A stretch of 7,103 bases of DNA, taken from NCBI GenBank assembly GCA_025054735.1, contig JANWZG010000189.1, forward strand, positions 1 to 7,103. The letters run 5' to 3'. Of this stretch, positions 1 through 5,485 are shown piece after piece. The DNA is from Cyanobacteriota bacterium. GTDB taxonomy: Bacteria > Cyanobacteriota > Cyanobacteriia > SKYG9. Made by a program: the position numbers and the translations under genes. Numbering within the stretch: position 1 is the stretch's first letter; each line of letters begins with the position of its first letter. Below the pieces are notes generated by a model that was not told the origin of the DNA, did not search any database, and worked only from the letters and a program-made list of their open reading frames with translations.

Positions 1-1570
1 TACGCCGACCACGGCCCCGCTGCACAACTACAATTTTGCGTCCCTTGTTGATCACTACGAGTTGCCCACTGAAGGTGCCATATAACTGATAGGTTGCTGT
101 GGGAGAGGTGAAAATAGCTACATAGTTGGAACTGCTATTGCTGCGCTGAGACTTAGTAGGGTTGACGCTAAGAATGTTGGTAGCCAATGTGTTATTGCTG
201 GGCGTAAAGATAATGCGATCGCGCAGAATGGTTAAGGATTGGGAGGATAGCAACGATGAAATACTGGTGACTGGAATGGCAACTCGCTGTGGTTGAATGA
301 TGTTAACCACGTATTGGCGGGATGTGCCGAAGCCACTAGTTAAGTCATCATCGTTATTGCTGCTGGTATTGCTGCTGGTATTGCTGCTAGTGTTGCTGCT
401 ACCGGGGTTGTAGGTGTTGGTGAATCCGCTAACGGCTACTGTAAACCTTACGTCACCTTCAGACCTGCCCTCTAACTTATCCGATCCCTGTTCAAACTTG
501 AACTCAGTAGGCTTACGAGCTTCCCCATTGAACCCAACTCCGTTGCCATTACCCAGGAAGAAGAGTAAACCGCGAGCTTCACCTTCAATCTTGTAGGTAG
601 TGGAGGCACTGTTGGCTAAGATGTCATCTCGTTTGATGGAGAAGGGGCCATCGATCGCGATGTCTAGGTTGCTAGAGACAGTACCTTCGATCTTGAATTC
701 ACGCTGGCCGGGTGTGCCTACAGTCTGCACCTTGAACTTGTCCGTTGTGCCAACAAACCGAATATTGTTGCCCGCTGGGTTGAGATCGGTACCCGCTTGC
801 GGAAACACATCCTTGCCCTCAAACTCAAACTTCACCCGACGCAATAGCTGGGCAGGATCGCCAACTTGAGGTGGATTCGAGATTGTGGCCAGAAAGGTAA
901 GGTCAGGAGGCAGTTGAATATTGCCATTAGTGAGTCTGGCATTAAAACTACCGGCTGACAGGATCCCTTTATCGGTTTGGAAGTTGCTGGCAGAGTTACC
1001 CGTTAAGGTGACGGTAGCGTTGCCAGTGGGCAAGAATACCAGTGGTGCGGTACCGGTTTGGACTGGGCTTACCAAAGTGCCACCTAGGAGCAGTTGTGGT
1101 GTGTAGCTGTTGAGGGTGTAGTTAAGAGTCGTGGGAATGCCTTGAAAGAATACAGGCTGTCCGGCAGCAGTGAAGGCAACCCCAGCTAACACACCTTGCA
1201 AGATGCCAGAGTCACCACTGGTAGGTTGACGGCTACCTGTAATCTGAATGTTGCCCGCCGTGGGTGTAAACCGAGCAGACCCTGTGTTGCCGATCGAGGT
1301 CTCTAGGCGCAGTTGGTTAATGACAGCATCATAGAGAACCGTATTTTGTCGAGTTTGGCCCGCACTGGGCAAGAAGAATGCCGCATCGCCTGCTGCGGTA
1401 CCGCCCGTGACTGATACTTGAGAGCTGGTGTTCGTGCTGGTATTAGTGCTCGTGTTGGTACTAGTATTGGTGCTTGTGTTAGTGCTCTGAGCATGGGCAA
1501 CAGGGGCGATCGCCAGGGTGCCTGCCACTAAGCCTGTACAGAGCGTAGATAAGGGTAGCTTAAGCGTCAT
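1..1570 (-). CDS. Secreted beta-rich protein of unknown family with two Ser/Thr/Asn repeat linkers (3' end missing)
   Basis: Reading from ATG at 1570 toward base 1 gives 523 codons with no stop, so the gene continues past the left edge. Residues 1-27 form a Sec signal peptide: Lys4, a hydrophobic core (LCTGLVAGTLAIAPVA) and an AHA cleavage site before QS. Residues 29-48 are five STNT units; residues 391-406 are a second Ser/Asn/Thr stretch built on NTSS and followed by DDD. Between them lies a Gly/Thr/Val-rich body that looks like beta strands, with recurring 'F-K-(I/F/V)-E-G'-like strands near 248, 279, 292, 326 and 357. The visible C-terminal part (about 410-523) is beta-rich and ends in the basic run GRKIVVVQRGRGRR. 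There is one cysteine, inside the signal peptide, and no transmembrane helix after it. A GGAG motif 7 nt upstream supports the start. Export is well supported. Function is unknown: I do not recognise the family, and an envelope or surface protein is inference only. Confidence 0.85.
   Translation of the reverse strand, partial: MTLKLPLSTLCTGLVAGTLAIAPVAHAQSTNTSTNTSTNTSTNTSTNTSSQVSVTGGTAAGDAAFFLPSAGQTRQNTVLYDAVINQLRLETSIGNTGSARFTPTAGNIQITGSRQPTSGDSGILQGVLAGVAFTAAGQPVFFQGIPTTLNYTLNSYTPQLLLGGTLVSPVQTGTAPLVFLPTGNATVTLTGNSASNFQTDKGILSAGSFNARLTNGNIQLPPDLTFLATISNPPQVGDPAQLLRRVKFEFEGKDVFPQAGTDLNPAGNNIRFVGTTDKFKVQTVGTPGQREFKIEGTVSSNLDIAIDGPFSIKRDDILANSASTTYKIEGEARGLLFFLGNGNGVGFNGEARKPTEFKFEQGSDKLEGRSEGDVRFTVAVSGFTNTYNPGSSNTSSNTSSNTSSNNDDDLTSGFGTSRQYVVNIIQPQRVAIPVTSISSLLSSQSLTILRDRIIFTPSNNTLATNILSVNPTKSQRSNSSSNYVAIFTSPTATYQLYGTFSGQLVVINKGRKIVVVQRGRGRR
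356..403 (-). repeat. 12-bp tandem repeat encoding the NTSS linker
   Basis: Four consecutive 12-bp units read on the plus strand: ATTGCTGCTGGT twice exactly, then ATTGCTGCTAGT and GTTGCTGCTACC. They encode the NTSS repeats at residues 391-406 of the secreted protein. The near-identity of the units suggests recent expansion or ongoing slippage; a change in unit number would keep the reading frame and only alter linker length. Confidence 0.85.
1427..1486 (-). repeat. Five 12-bp units encoding (STNT)5
   Basis: Residues 29-48 of the secreted protein, directly after the predicted signal-peptide cleavage site, are five exact STNT units. At DNA level no two units are identical, because Thr and Asn codons vary (for example the last Thr is ACA, ACT, ACG, ACC, ACC). 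The repeat is therefore exact in protein but diverged in DNA, unlike the NTSS repeat in the same gene. Confidence 0.85.
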
Positions 1571-1577
1571 ACGTTAT

Positions 1578-1581
1578 CTCC
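1578..1581 (-). promoter_or_regulatory. Ribosome binding site of the secreted-protein gene
   Basis: On the minus strand GGAG lies 7 nt before the ATG at 1570 (GGAGATAACGTATG). It fixes the start, which also places the signal peptide exactly at the N terminus. Confidence 0.75.
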
Positions 1582-1614
1582 GGGTATATCTTCGAGGATT
1601 AGGTGTGTACTAGT

Positions 1615-1634
1615 GTGACGATAGGTAGCGTCAC
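1615..1634. promoter_or_regulatory. Inverted repeat GTGACG-N8-CGTCAC upstream of the secreted-protein gene
   Basis: Perfect 6-bp arms around an 8-bp spacer, 45-64 bp before the ATG at 1570. On the minus strand the spacer contains TACCTAT, which could act as a weak -10. The position fits an operator or a 5' leader hairpin. The regulator is not identifiable from the sequence. Confidence 0.4.
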
Positions 1635-1906
1635 CATCGTTCTGATCACAGTGCCAAACGTCTGTCACAAGGGTTGATCAACAGTGTCCTGATAATCAGC
1701 AATTGCCTGTGTAATCTGAAGTCGGTGAGTTGATGGCGAAATCCCATGTAGGATGAGTCAGGAATACCGCAACCCATGTGGCCATTGGGTTCTTTCTAGC
1801 CGTAGCACGCTAGCTATAGAACGCCAACAAAACACCAACAATTAGTGCAGATAGTGCAGAGACCAAATTAGTTCAGTCAGACGGTGCTACTGACATAATG
1901 TTCCGT

Positions 1907-3649
1907 CTAGAAATTAAACGTGGTTCGCACAGCTCCAATCACAATCGTGTCACTGTTGGCTGGATTGTGGCGAGGTGTAAATACTACGACCACACCAGGC
2001 GTAATACTGATATTGTCAGTCACTTGCCAGCGATAAAACGCCTCTACATGGGTTGTAGTACCGGGTTGCCCACCGGGAGCACCTGCACCACCATTGGAAA
2101 CAAAGTCAGGAATATTGCGCCCAGCAGGAAGAGAACTACCGATGATTTTTGGGGGTTGCCCAACATAGATACCACCGACATTTCCCCGCCCAAACAGGTC
2201 AGGAAAATTGAGAAATGCCATCCAGTTTAGCGTTTCCACACTGCCAGACAATCCTGTAAGGGTGGAGGTGGTAAAGCCAGCCCACCCACCGACAGTAAAT
2301 TGAGGACTCACTGACCATGAAATTGTGCCTCCAACCGCATTCGTGTTGATGGGCGATCGCAAATCAGCCGATTGAGAGAGCGCAACTTGGTCATCACCAA
2401 CGGCTGTACCCAATCTGCCAAAGGGCGAGTAGGCGTTGATATAGTTGAGAGCAATATCAACAGTGTCGATCGGTGCCCAGTTGAACTGTGCACCCAGCAC
2501 CGTCTCGTTATCTCGTGCCCCAAATAGTCCACCTCCACCAGGGCTAGCAGGCTGACTGACAGAGTAGACCCCTTGCAAGCTAAGGCTATCACTAATCTGC
2601 CAGTCAAAACCCAGACCAGCACGGCCATTTCCGATATTCAAGATAGGGTTACGCTGGGCAAACCGAGAAATTGGCCCACGACCAGCACTTTCAATCCGGT
2701 TAGCACCCCGGAACACATTCACCATATTCACCCCTTCTACACCGGCCACCAGAGCCAGATTATCGCCAATTAGGTGCCGATAGGTGAGGTCGCTAATCTG
2801 AACAGTGCCGTTGGTATCGCTGTCGTAGCTCAAGCGCACGTCATTAGTGAGCACTGGATTACCCACGTCACCATTACCAGCCACTAGACCGACTTGCAAA
2901 ATGCTGCGGGGACTAAATTGTGTAAATAGGCTGAGCTGGACGTTGCTGATCAAGTTGATGTTGGTGTTGGTATCTTCAAAGCGGAAACCTGCCAAGTTAA
3001 TCGTGTTGTTGGATCGTCCCTGCACACCAATAATTGCCTGTCCAAACAGTTTGGTTGTAGTGGAGAACTGTTGTGCTTCCAAAGCGGCTGTCCGCACCTC
3101 TAGCTCATCTGTGCGGTTGCGCAAGGTTGCCAGCTCTGCCAAAAACTCCTCTTGTAGACGTTGCAGAGTGGTCAGATCATCCCGACTAGCAAGATCAACA
3201 CCAGCAGTGGCAATGCGTTCAGTAATGCGATCGAGGCAAGCATTCAACCCAGCCGCAAATTCATAGCGACTTATGGAGCGCTCACCTAGGAAGGTGCCAC
3301 TAGGATAACCTGCTACACAGCCATATTTTTCCACCAGCGATTTCAGCGCTTGATAGGCCCAATCTGTTGGCTGCACATCAGAAAACTGCGATACCGACGT
3401 TACCTGCGCCATTGGATCTGCCGTCATCCCATAGGGAAGGCTAGAGTTACCCATGGTGTAGGCATCAATCTGGTTCAATATCTCGTTGGTGAACCAGCCT
3501 CGATCAGGGGTTTCTGGTAGCGATCGCAGTGTACTAGAGGTTTGGGCAATGACTGGCTCTAACAGTGCACCTGCCACTAACCAACCTAGCAGTGACCATC
3601 CCAAGGTTAGGAGCCAATTATGCAGTGATTTTACAGCTAATGTTTTCAT
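1907..3649 (-). CDS. SLH-domain outer-membrane porin (cyanobacterial iron uptake porin, SomA/SomB type)
   Basis: This 580-residue protein (from ATG 3649) has the architecture of cyanobacterial SomA/SomB and Slr1841-type porins. Residues 1-35 are a signal peptide ending VIA before QTSS. An SLH domain follows at about 86-142 (SVSQFSDVQPTDWAYQAL, then YGCVAGYPSGTF and ISRYEFAAGLNACLDRI) with the Cys pair usual in these porins. A coiled coil covers about 156-195 (LQRLQEEFLAELATLRNRTD). The rest, from about 197, is a beta barrel with alternating strands that ends in Phe (TTFNF), the typical C-terminal signal for outer-membrane insertion. The family sits in the outer membrane, with SLH binding pyruvylated peptidoglycan-linked polymer, and passes small solutes or inorganic iron. 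An in-frame GTG at 3682 would add 11 residues, but ATG 3649 gives the better signal peptide. It stands alone between long spacers. The substrate is not deducible here. Confidence 0.93.
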   Translation of the reverse strand: MKTLAVKSLHNWLLTLGWSLLGWLVAGALLEPVIAQTSSTLRSLPETPDRGWFTNEILNQIDAYTMGNSSLPYGMTADPMAQVTSVSQFSDVQPTDWAYQALKSLVEKYGCVAGYPSGTFLGERSISRYEFAAGLNACLDRITERIATAGVDLASRDDLTTLQRLQEEFLAELATLRNRTDELEVRTAALEAQQFSTTTKLFGQAIIGVQGRSNNTINLAGFRFEDTNTNINLISNVQLSLFTQFSPRSILQVGLVAGNGDVGNPVLTNDVRLSYDSDTNGTVQISDLTYRHLIGDNLALVAGVEGVNMVNVFRGANRIESAGRGPISRFAQRNPILNIGNGRAGLGFDWQISDSLSLQGVYSVSQPASPGGGGLFGARDNETVLGAQFNWAPIDTVDIALNYINAYSPFGRLGTAVGDDQVALSQSADLRSPINTNAVGGTISWSVSPQFTVGGWAGFTTSTLTGLSGSVETLNWMAFLNFPDLFGRGNVGGIYVGQPPKIIGSSLPAGRNIPDFVSNGGAGAPGGQPGTTTHVEAFYRWQVTDNISITPGVVVVFTPRHNPANSDTIVIGAVRTTFNF

Positions 3650-3658
3650 ACTCACACC

Positions 3659-3696
3659 AAAAAAAAGCCATTGTAGTGACACGGATTTTTATCCGT
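3659..3696 (-). promoter_or_regulatory. Porin 5' leader: hairpin plus eight-T tract
   Basis: On the minus strand, ACGGAT-AAAA-ATCCGT (3696-3681) forms a perfect 6-bp stem with a 4-nt loop. It is followed after 14 nt by eight T residues (3666-3659), then GGTGTGAGT and the ATG. The T tract is too far from the hairpin for a textbook intrinsic terminator. The U-rich run just before a weak Shine-Dalgarno could help ribosome loading or be a slippage site. Function is inferred from position only. Confidence 0.4.
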
Positions 3697-3909
3697 TGAT
3701 GCAATCCCCTAGTTGTTCTGGGTAGATAGGATTGAGTTTATGGACATGCACTTGGAGCTAAAAGTACCTAGCCTGCACTAGGACGGTTATCTTCCCCTGT
3801 TCAGTCCGTAGTCCCCTGGGTAGGTCTATCTCCTCCCTTAAGGCAGACTAGTCTCATCGCCTAGGAAAATAATCCCAACCACTCAGTAACTTCCGACTCA
3901 ATGAAGGTG

Positions 3910-3923
3910 ATAGTCACTATAAT
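3910..3923 (+). promoter_or_regulatory. Candidate potB promoter -10 with overlapping palindrome
   Basis: TATAAT at 3918-3923 is a perfect -10 hexamer on the plus strand. No good -35 lies 16-18 bp upstream (GACTCA is poor), so it may need an activator. The 11-bp palindrome ATAGT-C-ACTAT (3910-3920) shares three bases with it, an arrangement expected of an operator. Use would give a leader of roughly 250 nt before potB. Confidence 0.35.
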
Positions 3924-4122
3924 GTTCCCATCTCTGGGTAACATTCCGACCTGTGAGTCACCTTTCAACGCCAAGATCCTCAGTCAGGGAAGGAATCTGA
4001 AAATTCTCGTATTGGATAATTTTGACCGTGACTCTGCTCAACTCTCTGATTGTGAGAACAATTGTGCTGCCCTCACTTCATCAATCTTTGGATGGTTAGC
4101 AATCGCCTTGATCCACAAACTT

Positions 4123-4143
4123 GCCTAGTCGAGGCATTGCCTC
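4123..4143 (+). promoter_or_regulatory. Competing short stems in the potB leader
   Basis: GCCT (4123-4126) can pair with AGGC (4132-4135). GAGGC (4131-4135) can instead pair with GCCTC (4139-4143) in the perfect palindrome GAGGC-ATT-GCCTC. The pairings exclude each other. They sit about 40 nt before GTG 4184, in what is probably untranslated leader. A regulatory role is inference only. Confidence 0.25.
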
Positions 4144-4183
4144 ATACAATCAAGTCTTAGAGTCTTTAACCCTTGGTTTGACT

Positions 4184-5083
4184 GTGACTACCCACGTCTC
4201 CCCGCCCGATACTTCTACCCCTGAAACCACTAACCAAGCTGCTCCCCAGTGGTTAGAGCCATTGATTTTGCTGGGGCCAGCCGGCATCTGGCTATTGCTG
4301 CTACTGGTAATTCCCACACTGATTATCTTTGAGTTGAGCTTGGTACCGGGGATTCGTCCAGGTCAGGTTGTTAATCCATCAGGGATTCAAAATTATCTCC
4401 AGATCTTTGAACCGCTGTATTTTCGAGTCTTGCTGCGATCGCTATACTACGCGATCGGTACCACCATTGCTTGTCTGCTGCTAGGCTTTCCCGTTGCCTA
4501 TTGGATTGCCCAGATGGCTCCTAAACGCTGGCGCAACTTATTATTGCTGGGCTTTGTCTTACCCTTGTGGACATCATCGCTGCTGCGTTCCTACGCTTGG
4601 ATTACTATCCTTCGCCCTACAGGACTAATTAACACCATCCTTACCAGCCTGGGATTGCCTGCCCTAGACCTGCTCAACCGCGACATTTCTGTCTTCATCG
4701 GCATGACCTATAACCTGTTGCCCTACATTGTGCTGATTCTCTATGCTTCCCTCGAAAAGCTAGACAAGCGCTTACTAGAGGCTGCTGCTGACCTAGGAGC
4801 TACCAAAGTGCAGGCTTTTTTCAAGGTCACTGTGCCCCAAACCTTTACTGGCATTGCCGCTGGGTCATTTTTAGTATTCATCACCAGCTTGGGTGACTTC
4901 GTAAACCCACAGTTACTGGGTGGGCCATCGGGCATTACTTCGGCCCGACTAATTTACAATCAATTCTTGGGAGCAACTCAAAATTGGGGATTTGGCTCTG
5001 CCATGAGTATGATGCTGATTTTCATGGTAAGTATTGCCATTGCTTTGCTGATTAAGTTCAGTGGCGATGCCCTTGATGCTTAG
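4184..5083 (+). CDS. potB: PotB-type ABC transporter permease (spermidine/putrescine family)
   Basis: This is an inner-membrane permease of the polyamine/opine/phosphonate ABC import family (PotB branch), which normally pairs with PotC, the ATPase PotA and the binding protein PotD. From GTG 4184 the protein is 299 residues, slightly longer than a typical PotB. Six hydrophobic segments are visible at about 26-51, 84-108, 117-140, 170-190, 222-240 and 272-292. The EAA loop that docks on the ATPase is intact at about 198-219 (LEAAADLGATKVQAFFKVTV). ITSLGDFVNPQLLGG after it is also typical of PotB. The frame is open back to TTG 4121, but no ATG occurs before the second half of the membrane domain. 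GTG 4184 is chosen because the extra 21 residues are unlike the family and overlap a palindromic leader. No potA, potC or potD lies nearby, so partners must be encoded elsewhere. The exact substrate is uncertain. Confidence 0.88.
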   Translation: MTTHVSPPDTSTPETTNQAAPQWLEPLILLGPAGIWLLLLLVIPTLIIFELSLVPGIRPGQVVNPSGIQNYLQIFEPLYFRVLLRSLYYAIGTTIACLLLGFPVAYWIAQMAPKRWRNLLLLGFVLPLWTSSLLRSYAWITILRPTGLINTILTSLGLPALDLLNRDISVFIGMTYNLLPYIVLILYASLEKLDKRLLEAAADLGATKVQAFFKVTVPQTFTGIAAGSFLVFITSLGDFVNPQLLGGPSGITSARLIYNQFLGATQNWGFGSAMSMMLIFMVSIAIALLIKFSGDALDA

Positions 5084-5163
5084 GTAATTCTCCTGAATTT
5101 ACAGCGTGGACTGTACAAAGCAATCCTTTTGCCTAGGGATGCTTGCTATGAATTATTTTTATC

Positions 5164-5191
5164 TTGACAATCTGCTAAATACACCTAGAGT
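5164..5191 (+). promoter_or_regulatory. Promoter-like sequence with no downstream gene
   Basis: TTGACA (5164-5169) is a perfect -35; TAGAGT (5186-5191) after 16 bp matches four of six -10 positions. The next gene on the right is on the other strand, so any transcript would be noncoding or antisense to the pirin 3' end. Confidence 0.25.
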
Positions 5192-5328
5192 TACTGTTGA
5201 GACTTGTTTTTACCAAAATCACGAAGTTTATCTAACATCGCAACCATTAAGTGAGGGCTGTAGGTGAGGTTTGTGTGGGGTCTCATTGCTAAAGGCCCAC
5301 AGCTATCAACCTATACAATCATCGATTT

Positions 5329-5380
5329 TGCCCTCACCCCTGTATCTTCCTCCTAGAGAGAGGAGTTGGGGATGAGAGCA
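5329..5380. repeat. Imperfect palindromic repeat, resembling dispersed cyanobacterial hairpin repeats
   Basis: TGCCCTCACCCC at the left pairs with GGGGATGAGAGCA at the right (one mismatch, one bulge), and inside them CTCCT pairs with AGGAG around a short loop. The pattern CCCTCACCCC...CTCTC...GGAG...GGGG..GAG resembles intergenic palindromes found in many copies in filamentous cyanobacterial genomes; that comparison is from memory, not a search. It could also stop transcription from both convergent genes. Confidence 0.5.
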
Positions 5381-5438
5381 GTTCATATCTGCGTTTAGCA
5401 AGGCCAGATTTTGCCGGGTCAGTCTATAAAATTCTTCG

Positions 5439-5485
5439 CTAGGGATATTGCTGTGAAGATGGTTGCCATGAGTCTAATCCCCTAG
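5439..5485 (-). terminator. Possible pirin terminator
   Basis: On the minus strand, CTAGGGGAT begins immediately after the pirin stop codon and can pair, with one bulged base, with ATCCCTAG about 30 nt downstream. A short TTTT lies about 10 nt further on. The large loop and weak T run make it a poor intrinsic terminator. Confidence 0.25.

Larger units (their letters stand above)
1571..1906. other. Intergenic region between porin 3' end and secreted-protein 5' end, rich in palindromes
   Basis: This 336-bp spacer separates two genes on the minus strand. It should hold the porin terminator and the promoter of the secreted-protein gene. Seen directly: GTGACG-8 nt-CGTCAC at 1615-1634, the perfect palindrome GTTGATCAAC at 1673-1682, CTGATAATCAG at 1689-1699, overlapping inverted repeats at 1794-1821, and GTCAG-9 nt-CTGAC at 1876-1894 just after the porin stop. 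None of the hairpins is followed by a convincing T run on the minus strand, so no intrinsic terminator is called. No coding potential was seen. Confidence 0.6.
3650..4183. other. Divergent regulatory region between porin and potB
   Basis: About 530 bp without a credible gene. It must hold the promoters of the porin (minus) and potB (plus). Items seen: the porin leader hairpin and T tract (3659-3696), CCTAG-6 nt-CTAGG at 3767-3782, the palindrome AGACTAGTCT at 3845-3854, a perfect TATAAT at 3918-3923 overlapped by the palindrome ATAGTCACTAT, ATTGT-GAGA-ACAAT at 4049-4062, and competing short stems at 4123-4143. A 75-codon frame at 3901-4128 lacks a ribosome site and recognisable features and is not called. 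I saw no NtcA box (GTA-N8-TAC) or Fur box that convinced me. Confidence 0.55.
5084..5485. other. Convergent intergenic region between potB and the pirin gene
   Basis: About 400 bp with no credible reading frame and no remnant of a potC gene. It contains a promoter-like TTGACA-N16-TAGAGT (5164-5191), TGTGGG/CCCACA (5274-5279 with 5296-5301), a long imperfect palindrome (5329-5380) whose left arm can also pair with GTGAGGGC at 5251-5258, and CTAGGGAT...ATCCCCTAG (5439-5485) directly after the pirin stop. Both flanking genes end here, so some of these stems probably serve termination, although no strong T run follows them. Confidence 0.55.

Noticed and set aside
414..869. Two plus-strand frames of 60 and 89 codons
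   Set aside because: They are antisense to the open secreted-protein gene, which has a signal peptide, ribosome site and 523 uninterrupted codons.
1303..1500. 65-codon minus-strand frame
   Set aside because: It overlaps the secreted-protein gene in a shifted frame and reads the linker repeat out of frame.
1621..1690. Possible CRP-like site (TGTGA/TCACA elements)
   Set aside because: Half sites occur but never with the 6-bp spacing of TGTGA-N6-TCACA.
1876..1894. Intrinsic terminator after the porin gene
   Set aside because: GTCAG-9 nt-CTGAC makes only a 5-bp stem and no T run follows on the minus strand.
1898..2230. 110-codon plus-strand frame
   Set aside because: It lies antisense to the end of the porin gene, shows no motif, and its composition follows from the porin codons.
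2847..3266. 139-codon plus-strand frame
   Set aside because: Antisense to the SLH and coiled-coil part of the porin; Arg/Ser-rich without domain features or a ribosome site.
4049..4064. TTGTGAGAACAATTG, similar to a lac operator half
   Set aside because: The likeness is short and lacks the spacing of a lac operator; no LacI-type gene is present. Retained only as a 5-bp inverted repeat.
3901..4128. 75-codon plus-strand frame before potB
   Set aside because: No ribosome site, no recognisable motif, and its first codons cover the proposed promoter palindrome. A real small protein cannot be excluded but is not supported.
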